From: Lewinellaceae bacterium
Lineage (GTDB): Bacteria > Bacteroidota > Bacteroidia > Chitinophagales > Saprospiraceae
Assembly: GCA_020636025.1 (NCBI GenBank)
Contig: JACJYQ010000002.1
Span: 372,001 to 436,000 of the forward strand
Reading direction: 5' to 3'
Length of the DNA stretch: 64,000 nt
Below the pieces are notes generated by a model. It was not told the origin of the DNA. It worked only from the letters and a program-made list of their open reading frames with translations, and made no database searches. Made by a program: the position numbers and the translations under genes. Positions 45,181-53,725 of the stretch are shown here, piece by piece (within the stretch, counting starts at the first letter, position 1; every line of letters starts with the position of its first letter).

Positions 45181-45993
45181 ATGAAAAAACCGCTGATATT
45201 AGTCACCAACGACGATGGAATCGTATCACCAGGCATCCGCGCATTGGTTGAAGAGGCGTCAAAACTGGGTGAAGTAGTGGTTGTGGCCCCGGATTCTCCT
45301 CAAAGTGGAAAAGGTCATGCCATTACCATTCACGATCCTCTGCGCCTTAAAAGGGTAAAAGTTTTTGATCATATTGAAGCCTGGGAATGCTCCGGAACCC
45401 CGGTTGATTGTGTAAAACTTGCCAAACACGTGGTACTCAAAGACCGGCAGATTGACCTGTGTGTGTCCGGGATCAATCACGGTAGCAATGCCAGCATTAA
45501 TATTATTTATTCCGGAACCATGTCGGCCGCCATGGAAGCTGCGCTGGAAGGCATCCGAAGTGTTGGTTTTTCGCTGCTCGACTACAGTTTTGATGCTGAT
45601 TTTAAGCCGGCGAAACACTGGATTCCCGGCATTATGTCCTTTATGCTTGAAAGACCTTTTGGAGAAGGAGAACTGCTGAACGTAAACATCCCACAGCTAT
45701 CAGAAGAGGAGATCAAAGGCATCAGACTTTGCAGACAGGCAGATGCCCGTTGGGTAGAGAAATTTGTGGAAGGTCATGACCCGAGCGGACAACCCTATTA
45801 CTGGCTTACCGGAGAGTTTGTGAATAACGATGAAGCGGAAGATACAGACGTCTGGGCCCTGAAAAACGGATATATATCCATTGTTCCGTCAAAACACGAC
45901 CTCACCAATTATGAAGCCTTGAATACCATGAAAGCCATTGAAACGGTAAAAAAGGCAACCGAAAAACAGATTGCTGAAGATATAACCGCTTAA
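45181..45993 (+). CDS. surE: 5'/3'-nucleotidase SurE
   Basis: 270 residues with the SurE metal site at the N terminus (ILVTNDDGIVSPGIRALVEE; Asp11-Asp12), SPQSGKGHAIT with the metal-binding Ser, and VSGINHGSNASINIIYSGTM. It dephosphorylates nucleoside monophosphates in stationary phase. Length is normal. Followed after 11 bases by a small membrane protein gene. Confidence 0.95.
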   Translation: MKKPLILVTNDDGIVSPGIRALVEEASKLGEVVVVAPDSPQSGKGHAITIHDPLRLKRVKVFDHIEAWECSGTPVDCVKLAKHVVLKDRQIDLCVSGINHGSNASINIIYSGTMSAAMEAALEGIRSVGFSLLDYSFDADFKPAKHWIPGIMSFMLERPFGEGELLNVNIPQLSEEEIKGIRLCRQADARWVEKFVEGHDPSGQPYYWLTGEFVNNDEAEDTDVWALKNGYISIVPSKHDLTNYEALNTMKAIETVKKATEKQIAEDITA

Positions 45994-46004
45994 ATCAAAT
46001 TTGA

Positions 46005-46304
46005 ATGCTAAACAAAAATGAACTTTGGGTTGGTTTGTTGCTGGGACTCCTGCTTCCGGCTGTTACGTACACAATCCTCTTTCAAATATTTTCATTGCTG
46101 GAGATAAAAGGCGCTGCCAGCACAAAAGGATTCTCGGAAAATTTCAGGGAAAGAACACTGGCAATAGTAGCCTTGGCCACCAATCTATACCTGATGAGTA
46201 CATACCGCCGCCGCCGTTGGGACAAAACCATGCGTGGTGTAGTGATAGCTACCGCTTTACTGGCTATTGTTTGGCTGTACGTGTTCGGGACGAAACTGTT
46301 TTGA
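46005..46304 (+). CDS. Small membrane protein downstream of surE
   Basis: 99 residues with three hydrophobic segments (about 8-30, 50-65, 80-95) and a basic loop TYRRRRWDK between the last two. No family recognised. Its spacing to surE shows an operon. It ends just before a heptamer-repeat hairpin that may act as terminator. Confidence 0.65.
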   Translation: MLNKNELWVGLLLGLLLPAVTYTILFQIFSLLEIKGAASTKGFSENFRERTLAIVALATNLYLMSTYRRRRWDKTMRGVVIATALLAIVWLYVFGTKLF

Positions 46305-46311
46305 TGGAATT

Positions 46312-46401
46312 ATGAGTTATGAATTATGAATTATGAATGGAGTGCCCACTTTCGGCTGAGTAGCCAAGCAAATGTCATTAATAATTCATAATTCATAATT
46401 A
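46312..46401. repeat. Intergenic hairpin with TTATGAA-unit arms and GGCTGAGTAGCC loop
   Basis: Left side: three to four units of TTATGAA/TTATGAG. Right side: three units of the complement (CATAATT). The loop contains the mini-hairpin GGCTGAGTAGCCAAGC. A close relative lies at 50056-50158. Confidence 0.8.
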
Positions 46402-46404
46402 AAA

Positions 46405-46716
46405 TTAAACCCCGTAGTCTCTTTCCACCAGGCAGATCCTTGTTTTATACCTGGAATACCACTTGTTGAGGCCCATTTGCTGGGCAACTTTGTGTTCAGC
46501 GTTGTTTTTCCAGCTTTTGATGGCTTCCAGGCTTTCCCAGTAGGATACGGTGATACCCAGTTCTTCCCGAACGGATTCTACGCCAAGGAATCCGGGTTGC
46601 TCAGCGGCCAGCTCCACCATCCGGTCTGCGGTGTTGGCATATTCCTCTTTTACTTCTGTACGCAAGGAGGTAAAAATAACGGCGTAGTAGGGTGGAGCTG
46701 GTGTTTGAGCGATCAT
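46405..46716 (-). CDS. Antibiotic biosynthesis monooxygenase-type protein
   Basis: 103 residues of the ABM ferredoxin-like fold: PYYAVIFTSLRTEVKEEY, AAEQPGFLGVESVREE, GITVSYWESLEAIKSWK. Such small dimeric proteins degrade haem or oxidise quinones, or have no known role. Its start lies two bases from the stop of htpG, so it is part of the htpG transcript. Confidence 0.85.
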   Translation of the reverse strand: MIAQTPAPPYYAVIFTSLRTEVKEEYANTADRMVELAAEQPGFLGVESVREELGITVSYWESLEAIKSWKNNAEHKVAQQMGLNKWYSRYKTRICLVERDYGV

Positions 46717-46718
46717 GT

Positions 46719-48587
46719 TTACAGTTTTTCCAATGTTTTATCCAGGAAGCCGGTCAACTCTTCTCCGCGAAGCATGCCTTGTTGCAGCAAGGCCATGTTT
46801 ACCAGATATTTTGACAGGTCGGCTTGTTTTTCTTTGTCTTTCATCTTGACAAGTTTGGTGGCGATGACCGGGTGATTTGTATTCACCACAATGTTGAAAC
46901 TGTCGGGCATACCACCCATATCACCCATTCCATGCATGGCCTGCATTTCCTTCATTCGGCGCATAAATTCCGGACGGGTTACCATAACCGGCATGTCTTC
47001 CGGAGCCATTGGGGATAGTTGTACCGATGAACCCGGTTTGCCTTTGGCAATTTCCTCAAACAGGGTTTTTACGGTATCCTGCTCTTTTTCAGAAAGGATG
47101 GATGTGCGATCCTCGTCTTTTTGCACCAGATTGTCCACGGTTTCGGAATCGACCCTTACGAATACAAAGCCAAGCTCGGAGCGGTATTCCATGTGTTGCA
47201 TCCAGTGGTTGTCAAGTACGGTGTCGAGGCGCAGCACGTCATAACCGCGTTTTTCAGCAGCTACGATCTGACTGTGGTGGCCATCCGGGTCATTGGTATA
47301 AATCACCACCAGTTTGCCATGTTTGTCAGTTTGCGTGTCCTTGATCTTGTCTTTATATTCGTTTATCAGAGTGAATTCGCCTTTGGTATTTTCAACCAGG
47401 GTGAAATTCATGGCTCGTTCTTCGAATTTTTTATCGGAGATCATGCCATATTTGATGAAAACACCCAGGTCGCGCCATTTTTCTTCGAAAGCTTTGCGAT
47501 CGTTTTTGAAGAGATCGTGCAGCTTATCGGCCACTTTTCGGGTGATGTACTCGCTGATCTTTTTCACATTGCCGTCTGCCTGCAGATAGGAGCGGGAAAC
47601 GTTAAGCGGGATATCGGGAGAGTCGATTACACCATGCAGCAGTAACAGCCACTCGGGTACGATGTCGCGCACATCATCGGTTACAAACACCTGATTTGAG
47701 TACAGGTGGATCTTGTTCCGCGTAATTTCCATGCTGTTTCCCAGTTTCGGGAAATACAACACACCCGTGAGGTTGAAAGGGTAATCGATATTCAGGTGTA
47801 TCCAGAACATGGGTTCTGGAGCCATAGGGTATAACTGGCGATAAAAATCCTGATAATCGCTGTCTTTAAGCTCTGTAGGCTGTTTTTTCCAAAGAGGATG
47901 GGTTTCATTTATGATGTTCGGAACTTCCTTTGACTCCTCTTTTTTGTCTTCGCCTTCGCCGGTTTCGAAATACTCTGTTTTGGTGCCAAAACGAATCTCT
48001 ACGGGAAGGAATTTGCAGTATTTTTCCAGCAGCCCATCCAGTTTGAATTTGTCGAGAAAGTCTTTGTTCTCTTCGTTGATGTGCAGCACAATGTCAGTCC
48101 CGCGCTCTTTTTTCTTCACCTTTTCAATGGTGTACTCGGGATCGCCAGAGCATGTCCATTTTACGGCCTCAGCGCCTTTTTGCCATGATTTGGTGACTAC
48201 CTCCACTTTATCGGCCACCATAAAGGCAGAATAGAAGCCCAATCCAAAATGACCGATCACGCTGCTGTCTTTGTATTTTTCCAGAAACTCTGTGGCGCTG
48301 GAGAAGGCAATCTGATTTAAATATTTAAGCACTTCCTCTTCAGTCATGCCCACGCCGCGATCGCGAACGGTTATGGTCTTTTCTTCCTGGTTTTGGATAA
48401 TCTCGATGTAGGTGTCACCAATTTCTCCTTTTACTTCTCCGCGTTGCGCCAATACCTGAAGCTTGGTAGTTGCGTCAACTGCATTGGAAACCAATTCGCG
48501 AAGGAAAATTTCGTGGTCAGAGTAGAGAAACTTTTTGATGATGGGGAATATGTTCTCCGTTTGAACTGAAATAGAACCTGTCTGCAT
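46719..48587 (-). CDS. htpG: Chaperone HtpG (Hsp90)
   Basis: 622 residues from ATG 48587 (MQTGSISVQTENIFPIIKKF). The ATPase domain shows ELVSNAVDATTKL, RDRGVGMTEEE and IGHFGLGFYSAFMVADKVEV. Middle and dimerisation domains complete the protein, which ends with TGFLDKTLEKL. It folds client proteins during heat and other stress. Upstream, TGTCA (48681-48685) and TGACA (48699-48703) make an inverted repeat that might be a heat-shock operator. Confidence 0.95.
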   Translation of the reverse strand: MQTGSISVQTENIFPIIKKFLYSDHEIFLRELVSNAVDATTKLQVLAQRGEVKGEIGDTYIEIIQNQEEKTITVRDRGVGMTEEEVLKYLNQIAFSSATEFLEKYKDSSVIGHFGLGFYSAFMVADKVEVVTKSWQKGAEAVKWTCSGDPEYTIEKVKKKERGTDIVLHINEENKDFLDKFKLDGLLEKYCKFLPVEIRFGTKTEYFETGEGEDKKEESKEVPNIINETHPLWKKQPTELKDSDYQDFYRQLYPMAPEPMFWIHLNIDYPFNLTGVLYFPKLGNSMEITRNKIHLYSNQVFVTDDVRDIVPEWLLLLHGVIDSPDIPLNVSRSYLQADGNVKKISEYITRKVADKLHDLFKNDRKAFEEKWRDLGVFIKYGMISDKKFEERAMNFTLVENTKGEFTLINEYKDKIKDTQTDKHGKLVVIYTNDPDGHHSQIVAAEKRGYDVLRLDTVLDNHWMQHMEYRSELGFVFVRVDSETVDNLVQKDEDRTSILSEKEQDTVKTLFEEIAKGKPGSSVQLSPMAPEDMPVMVTRPEFMRRMKEMQAMHGMGDMGGMPDSFNIVVNTNHPVIATKLVKMKDKEKQADLSKYLVNMALLQQGMLRGEELTGFLDKTLEKL

Positions 48588-48971
48588 GATGTGTATTCTT
48601 GAAAAATGCTTGTAATGGTAATGTTGAAAGTTTTTTTGACTCAAATCTGTTGTTCAAAGGCCATGCCATCTGAACATTTCTGTCAAATTGTCCGACCCTG
48701 ACAATTCGAGCTTATTTTGTTGATTATCAAACAATTGTGTGGGTAAATGTGCATTCCGGGGTGACAAAGGCTGTTTTGCAACCGGAACATTTGGCACAGT
48801 ACTTGTCACCTGATTTTCACCAAAACTGCCGGACTTAATCCCTTTTCCGGCAAATTCGGGTGCGTCCCGAGGATTCAACCGAGTAATGCTATTAAGACCT
48901 AATGAGGTCTTAAGTCCGTGGGCGAGGGACCAGTCCATCTGGGGGGTAGGGCTGGTCTCCTCACCACATCT
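48588..48971. other. Intergenic region between htpG and the phosphatase gene
   Basis: 384 bases without a convincing gene. It holds the TGTCA/TGACA inverted repeat (48681-48703) containing also GTC-CGAC, and a palindrome near 48894-48914 (AAGACCTAATGAGGTCTT). A 94-codon minus-strand frame (48654-48938) has no recognisable feature and is probably accidental. Confidence 0.4.
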
Positions 48972-50054
48972 TTAAAAGCCAAGCAAGGCTTTCATTTTCC
49001 AATAAATTTCTGTGTTGTCCATTACCCCGGAAAAACTTTCCGAACCGGGGCCATAAGCATATACCGGCACGAGGCTGGCAGTGTGGTAGGTAGAACTGAA
49101 TGTCAGATCAAGGCTGTCGTGCGCATGGCCTTGCTCCAGAGCGAGCCCTCCTGTTTCATGATCGGCTGTAATGATTACCAGCGTTTGACCGTCTTCTTTG
49201 GCGAAATCCAATATTTTTCCCACGACAGCATCAAAGTCCAGCATTTCTTTTACTACCCTGTTTGCATCATTGGCGTGACCGGCCCAATCTATTTGAGAGC
49301 CTTCAAGCATCAGAAAAAAGCCTTTATCACTTCTTTGTTTTAGGAAAACTGGCGCTTTTATCGCCGCTTGTGGCAACCAGTCTCTTCCTTTGGTTACAGA
49401 TAAAGGTTCTTCGTAGGCACCAAACCAGACAAGAGGTTTTGCGGCAGAAAAGGTAAGCGCCGGAAAAGGCTGTCCTTCATAATCGGAAACTGTATATCCT
49501 TTATCCTGAAGTTCATTCAACAAATTACGGGAGTCATTGCTGCGATCTTTGAAATATTTCAAACCGCCACCAATCAGCAGATCCACATCGGTTTTCAAAA
49601 TATCAGCAGCAATGGCTTCGTGTTCGGTTCTACTTTCTACATGAGCGATAAATGCAGCCGGGGTGGCATGGGTAATGCTGCAACTGGCCACCAACCCTGT
49701 TGACAAACCATGTGCTTCTGCGTCTTCAAGAATGCTGAAACATTTTTCCATTTTGGAGTCCAGTCCAATCACTCCATTTTTGGTTTTGCATCCACAGGCA
49801 AAAGCCGTAGCGCCGGCTGCAGAATCGGTGACCAGGTTGCGATAGGCGTGTGTGGTCATGATCCCCGTGACTGGAAACTGGTCGATGTTCAGTTTTTTAC
49901 CGTTGGCGTATAATCCCGCGCTTACCTGGGATAGTCCCATGCCATCGCCGATTAAGAGGATGATGTTTTTAGGGCGCTGAACCACAGGTTCAGGCACATT
50001 TCGTATCTGTGGAGAAATGCTGATGAAGAGCGGGAGAAGGAGCCAGGATTTCAT
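48972..50054 (-). CDS. Alkaline phosphatase
   Basis: 360 residues of the PhoA superfamily: NIILLIGDGMGLSQVSAGLY (first metal Asp), nucleophile Ser in VTDSAAGATAFACG, GSQIDWAGHAND and ITADHETGG (metal ligands). A weak signal segment (SWLLLPLFISIS) suggests export to the periplasm. It frees phosphate from monoesters. Shorter than E. coli PhoA, in the usual range for the PhoA-like group. The gene is preceded by a heptamer hairpin. Confidence 0.9.
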   Translation of the reverse strand: MKSWLLLPLFISISPQIRNVPEPVVQRPKNIILLIGDGMGLSQVSAGLYANGKKLNIDQFPVTGIMTTHAYRNLVTDSAAGATAFACGCKTKNGVIGLDSKMEKCFSILEDAEAHGLSTGLVASCSITHATPAAFIAHVESRTEHEAIAADILKTDVDLLIGGGLKYFKDRSNDSRNLLNELQDKGYTVSDYEGQPFPALTFSAAKPLVWFGAYEEPLSVTKGRDWLPQAAIKAPVFLKQRSDKGFFLMLEGSQIDWAGHANDANRVVKEMLDFDAVVGKILDFAKEDGQTLVIITADHETGGLALEQGHAHDSLDLTFSSTYHTASLVPVYAYGPGSESFSGVMDNTEIYWKMKALLGF

Positions 50055-50055
50055 T

Positions 50056-50158
50056 ATGAGTTATGAATTATAAATTATGAATTATGAATTATGTGTCTTG
50101 TTTTGGCTGAGTAGCCAAGCTAAAGTCATTCATCATTTATAATTCACAACTCATAATT
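50056..50158. repeat. TTATGAA-unit hairpin downstream of the four-helix-bundle gene
   Basis: Left arm: TTATGAG, TTATGAA, TTATAAA, TTATGAA, TTATGAA, TTATG. Loop with GGCTGAGTAGCCAAGC, as in the hairpin at 46312-46401. Right arm: ATAATTCACAACTCATAATT. Lies between alkaline phosphatase and the S23 gene. Confidence 0.85.
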
Positions 50159-50526
50159 CAACTAAGTTTCTTTTTTCGTTTAGAGGTCAAGATAATGCTT
50201 CTGATAATTTTAAGCAGTTCATTTGCATCTGTATGAATGCTTGTGAATTCTTGTTGGTTCACATAATTGGTGTCTTTAAGTAATTCGATCCAGTACATAG
50301 TTTCATCACATTCTTTTTGTGCTATGGAAAGCTTATGGATAAAGTCACCGATACTTTCCGCATTAATGGCTTCCCGAACATTTGCTCCAATAGAAGTGCC
50401 AGAACGAAGAATTTGTTTACTCAACACATATTCATGGTGCACTTCAATCAGATATTTATACAAATTCACCACCCTCCTGGCAAACAAAAAACTTTTCACT
50501 TTAATTATATTATCCCTGTTACTCAT
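50158..50526 (-). CDS. Four-helix-bundle (S23 / 23S rRNA IVS-type) protein
   Basis: 122 residues of the S23 family: KVKSFLFARRVVNLYKYLIE, SKQILRSGTSIGANVREAIN, FIHKLSIAQKECDETMYWIE. The family forms pentameric four-helix bundles rich in basic surface; it includes proteins encoded in 23S rRNA intervening sequences and is related to Avd of diversity-generating retroelements. No reverse transcriptase is present. The gene lies between two arrays of the same 7-base repeat: its start codon is the last unit of the upstream array. The family is often multi-copy in Bacteroidota; nucleic-acid binding is inferred. Confidence 0.88.
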   Translation of the reverse strand: MSNRDNIIKVKSFLFARRVVNLYKYLIEVHHEYVLSKQILRSGTSIGANVREAINAESIGDFIHKLSIAQKECDETMYWIELLKDTNYVNQQEFTSIHTDANELLKIIRSIILTSKRKKKLS

Positions 50527-50628
50527 AATTCATAATTCATAATTCATAATTCATAATTCATAATTCATAATTCATAATTCATAATTCATAATTCATAATT
50601 CATAATTCATAATTCATAATTCATAATT
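50524..50628. repeat. Perfect heptanucleotide array, 15 units of CATAATT
   Basis: Fifteen uninterrupted copies (105 bases). On the minus strand the units read AATTATG. The right end shares bases with the dprA stop codon (50627-50629) and the left end is the ATG of the four-helix-bundle gene (50524-50526), so the whole intergenic space is repeat. Confidence 0.97.
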
Positions 50629-51730
50629 ACCCCAACGCCACATACCGCTTCCCCGGCAATGTCCTAAGCGCTCCCCTAAACTCAAGCGCCAAAATATGCG
50701 ACGCCAGTTCTCCGGCCGGGATGGTAAATTCTTTGGTTAGCCGGTCGATGTGTATTTCCGGGTTGTTGCGAACCAGTTCCAGCAAGCTGCTTTGGATAGG
50801 ATCCAGATCGAGTAAGAGTTGTGTTTGAAGAGGTTTTGATGAAGCATCGTCATCCCAGCCCATGGCGAGCGCGATGTCTTCGGCACATTCGGCGAGTTTT
50901 GCCTGGTGACTGCGGATGAGATAATTGCAGCCGGCGCTTTTGGCATCATGCGGCCGACCGGGAATGGCGAAAATTTCGCGTTCATTTCGGCCAGCCAGGG
51001 TTGCGGTGATCATGGAGCCGCCGGAAGCGGGCGTTTCCACCACCAGCAAGGCATCGCACATGCCGGCAATGATGCGGTTGCGCATGGGAAAATGCTCCCG
51101 GTCGGGCTTGGCATCGTGGAGGTATTCGCTGATTAGTCCGCCATTTTCGATCATTTTATGGGCAATGGATCTGTGTTGGGCGGGATAAACGGTGGCCAGG
51201 CCGTGTCCTAATACACCTATGTTTGGAAGATCAATGGAGCATGATTTGCGGTGGGCGGTGATGTCTATGCCATAAGCGAGGCCGCTCACAATCACGACAT
51301 TGTATGGCTTCAGGCATTCAACAATTTCTTCGCAAAGACTTTTACCGTAGTCGGTTGGCTGGCGGGTGCCGACGATTGAAATAACCTTGTTGGTATTTAG
51401 TTGTTGGATGTCATTTCCCTTGTAAAAAAGCAGCGCAGGAGAGTCATAGCAATGTTGCAGCCGAACCGGATAATCTTTATCGGTAAAGAACAAGGCGTTC
51501 ACGTCATTTGACTCCAGAAAATGCATTTCCCGCTCGGCAAGTTTCATGGCTTCCGGCGCCTGCATAAAATCGATGGCACTGTGGCTGATTCCCGGAATTT
51601 TACGAAGCGCTTTTTTGCTGGTTTTGAAAACGGCTTCCGCACTTCCGCAATGTCTGACGAGGGTTTTAGCGGTTATTGCTCCCACCTGAGGCAATTGGGT
51701 GAGGGCAATTTGGTGTTGCAAACTGTCCAT
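50627..51730 (-). CDS. dprA: DNA-processing protein DprA/Smf
   Basis: 367 residues: helix-hairpin-helix-like N terminus (LTQLPQVGAITAKTLVRHCG), Rossmann-like core with SIVGTRQPTDYG, VVIVSGLAYGIDITAH, FPMRNRIIAGMCDALLVVET and GSMITATLAGR, and a C-terminal winged-helix part (IHIDRLTKEFTIPAGELASH). It loads RecA on incoming single-stranded DNA during natural transformation. Its stop codon is part of the heptamer array. Confidence 0.94.
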   Translation of the reverse strand: MDSLQHQIALTQLPQVGAITAKTLVRHCGSAEAVFKTSKKALRKIPGISHSAIDFMQAPEAMKLAEREMHFLESNDVNALFFTDKDYPVRLQHCYDSPALLFYKGNDIQQLNTNKVISIVGTRQPTDYGKSLCEEIVECLKPYNVVIVSGLAYGIDITAHRKSCSIDLPNIGVLGHGLATVYPAQHRSIAHKMIENGGLISEYLHDAKPDREHFPMRNRIIAGMCDALLVVETPASGGSMITATLAGRNEREIFAIPGRPHDAKSAGCNYLIRSHQAKLAECAEDIALAMGWDDDASSKPLQTQLLLDLDPIQSSLLELVRNNPEIHIDRLTKEFTIPAGELASHILALEFRGALRTLPGKRYVALG

Positions 51731-51884
51731 TGAGTTTTATAGGGTTGTGGTTTTTTGTTGAACTCAAGCAATACGTACTTTTACGTTTCGGTTATAATCT
51801 CAACCGATCAATACTATTCAAATATAAGGGATTTTGCGCTTCCTTAAAAGCAGGAAGTCTTCCCGATCAAATTTTTTTAATACC

Positions 51885-52472
51885 ATGAAAATTCCCAACG
51901 CAGAATCGCTGATACTTTTTGCTTTTCTGGGCTGCATTGCGCTGTGGGCAATTTCAAAATGTTCGGCGCGAAGAACGGATTTTGTCAGACAGCTCAGTCT
52001 GGAAGAGCAGGTGGAAGAACCACAGGCAAGTCGTGATACTGTTGTTCCCACAAAACCACAGGCCATTCAAGAGGAGCCTGCTCCGGCGCCACCACCCGCT
52101 CCCGCTCAGGAGCCGACGCAATACAGCACCACACTTCGCAAGCCAACGAACCTGCCTGAAAACCCGGAACCGGCAGCAAGTGAAACAAAAGCCGCTCCCG
52201 CAAAATCTGGCACCACCCTGTATGTGACCATCGACGGATTGAAATTGCGCAAAGAGCCGGGCTTGAAAAGCGAGGTTCTGGAACAATTATCCTTAAACAG
52301 CCCTGTTACTTTTTTGAATCAGAAAACGGAATGGACGCAGGAAATAAACCTGGGAAAAGAAACGGTTACGGATCACTGGGTAAGGATCAAATCGGCCAAG
52401 GGGAAAACCGGTTGGGTATTTGGGGCCGGGGTACATTATTACAAAATGAAGCGTTCCGGGGTTATGAACTAA
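51885..52472 (+). CDS. Membrane-anchored SH3-domain protein
   Basis: 195 residues from ATG 51885. One N-terminal helix (ESLILFAFLGCIALWAI), a long Pro/Ala/Glu linker (about 45-115), and a bacterial SH3 domain at the C terminus (VTIDGLKLRKEPGLKSEVLE, then HWVRIKSAKGKTGWVFGAGV). Bacterial SH3 domains usually bind cell-wall peptides. Partner unknown. It leads the VanZ-like gene by 24 bases. Confidence 0.8.
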   Translation: MKIPNAESLILFAFLGCIALWAISKCSARRTDFVRQLSLEEQVEEPQASRDTVVPTKPQAIQEEPAPAPPPAPAQEPTQYSTTLRKPTNLPENPEPAASETKAAPAKSGTTLYVTIDGLKLRKEPGLKSEVLEQLSLNSPVTFLNQKTEWTQEINLGKETVTDHWVRIKSAKGKTGWVFGAGVHYYKMKRSGVMN

Positions 52473-52496
52473 GCTCGTAACATCAAAAATCAGTTG

Positions 52497-52880
52497 ATGC
52501 TTAAGAATCCATATTTGCCTGCGGTATTGTGTTTGATTGTCATTACGGTATTGTCGCTCAGCCCGAGTGTTCCCATGCCGAAGTTAAACCTGCTTAGTTC
52601 CGACAAACTCGGCCACGCTTTTGCCTACGCCATACTTACCTGGTTGATGTTTTCAGGATATAAGTCTGCCATCGGGAAAGACGCCAACTGGAAAACCGGC
52701 TGGCTGTTTTTTGGCCTCTCGGCAGGATACGGCATCCTCATGGAGATCATTCAAGGCACCTTTTTCCCCTACCGTTTTTTCGAAGTAGCCGACATGATCG
52801 CCAACGCATTCGGCGCCCTTATGGTAGTCCTTTTCTTCGCAAAAAGCACAAAAGACACAAATCAATCCCAAGCCCATTAG
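52497..52880 (+). CDS. VanZ-like membrane protein
   Basis: 127 residues, four hydrophobic segments, with LLSSDKLGHAFAYAILTWLM and YGILMEIIQGTFFPYRFFEV of the VanZ-like family. Function unclear; named after a teicoplanin-resistance accessory protein, but most members are not resistance genes. Confidence 0.85.
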   Translation: MLKNPYLPAVLCLIVITVLSLSPSVPMPKLNLLSSDKLGHAFAYAILTWLMFSGYKSAIGKDANWKTGWLFFGLSAGYGILMEIIQGTFFPYRFFEVADMIANAFGALMVVLFFAKSTKDTNQSQAH

Positions 52881-52972
52881 TCCATTATCGAATTATCACA
52901 TTAGCTTATTATCACATTTTCACATCATTACATTAGCTAATTATCCCATTAGCTAATTAGCTCATTAAAAAA
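52878..52972. repeat. Heptamer-type repeat region (TTAGCTAA / ATTATCAC units)
   Basis: The whole gap between the VanZ-like and carbonic-anhydrase-like genes consists of units such as CATTATC, GAATTATCAC, ATTAGCTTATTATCAC, ATTAGCTAATTA and CATTAGCTAATTAGCTCATT, with many self-complementary stretches. Confidence 0.75.
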
Positions 52973-52973
52973 T

Positions 52974-53492
52974 ATGCCTCTCATCATTCCCTGCCGCGAC
53001 TTTACCCCATCCTTTGGCGACGACTGCTTTTTGGCCGAAAATGCTACCATCATCGGAGATGTGATCATGGGTGATCAATGCTCGGTCTGGTTCCAGGCTG
53101 TAGTGCGCGGAGACGTAAACTTTATCCGGATCGGTAATAAGGTGAATATACAAGACGGAGCCATCATTCACGGCACTTATCAAAAATGTGGAACCACCAT
53201 TGGGAATAATGTCAGCATCGGTCACCGGGCCCTGGTGCACGGATGCACTCTGCACGACAATGTGTTGGTGGGTATGGGCGCCATCATTATGGATCAGGCT
53301 GTGGTGGAAGAAAACTGCTTGATTGCGGCGGGTGCGGTTGTCCTGGAAAACACCCATTGCGAAGCAGGCGGGGTTTATGCCGGGGTGCCAGCTAAGCGGG
53401 TAAAGGAGCTTACTCCCGAATTATTTAAAGGGCAGATTGAACGGATCGCCAATAATTATGTGTTTTATTCGGGGTGGTTTAAGGGCGAGTAG
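52974..53492 (+). CDS. Gamma-carbonic anhydrase-like protein
   Basis: 172 residues of left-handed beta-helix. Metal-binding His residues are in GAIIHGTYQK and IGHRALVHGCTLHDN; also RGDVNFIRIGNKVNIQDGAI. It belongs to the YrdA/PaaY group, which binds zinc or iron; carbonic anhydrase activity is known for some members only. Confidence 0.9.
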   Translation: MPLIIPCRDFTPSFGDDCFLAENATIIGDVIMGDQCSVWFQAVVRGDVNFIRIGNKVNIQDGAIIHGTYQKCGTTIGNNVSIGHRALVHGCTLHDNVLVGMGAIIMDQAVVEENCLIAAGAVVLENTHCEAGGVYAGVPAKRVKELTPELFKGQIERIANNYVFYSGWFKGE

Positions 53493-53494
53493 GG

Positions 53495-53527
53495 GAATTA
53501 TGAGTTGTGAATTATTAATTATGAATT
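53495..53527. repeat. TTATGAA-unit repeat arm
   Basis: AATTATGAGTTGTGAATTA and TTAATTATGAATTG in tandem, one arm without an obvious partner; a copy of the GCGCTTGTGTC repeat follows 30 bases later. Confidence 0.6.
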
Positions 53528-53557
53528 GATATTTTCTTTAATGCGTGTAAGTTGTCT

Positions 53558-53615
53558 CGTCGCGCTTGTGTCTTCTGACCAAGCGCATCGGAACACGAGG
53601 TGTTTAAGCTAACCA
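53558..53615. repeat. Dispersed GCGCTTGTGTC repeat, copy B
   Basis: Core GCGCTTGTGTCTTCTGACC, AAGCGCATCGGAACACGAGG, TGTTTAAGCTAACC. Same orientation as copy C; together they flank the hypothetical gene at 53726-54574. Confidence 0.8.
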
Positions 53616-53725
53616 GTATTCAGTTTTTACGACTTGGAAAGGTGTGGTTAACCTATTGTTGTGCCGGGTCTTTTCCTGTTTTCAAATGTATTTTCAAAGC
53701 ACGTAATTGGCAGCAGACTTTATCA

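Noticed and set aside
45181..45993. surE start further downstream because the promoter is so close
   Set aside because: The N-terminal VTNDDG motif needs the first ATG; a later start would remove the metal site.
48654..48938. 94-codon minus-strand frame between htpG and alkaline phosphatase
   Set aside because: No signal, domain or promoter placement; contains the probable htpG regulatory repeat.
50158..50526. Avd protein of a diversity-generating retroelement
   Set aside because: No reverse transcriptase, template repeat or variable repeat near; the lipoprotein pair is 8 kb away and shows no adenine-specific pattern that I can establish by eye.
50524..50628. CRISPR-like array
   Set aside because: Units are 7 bases with no spacers, and no cas genes are near.
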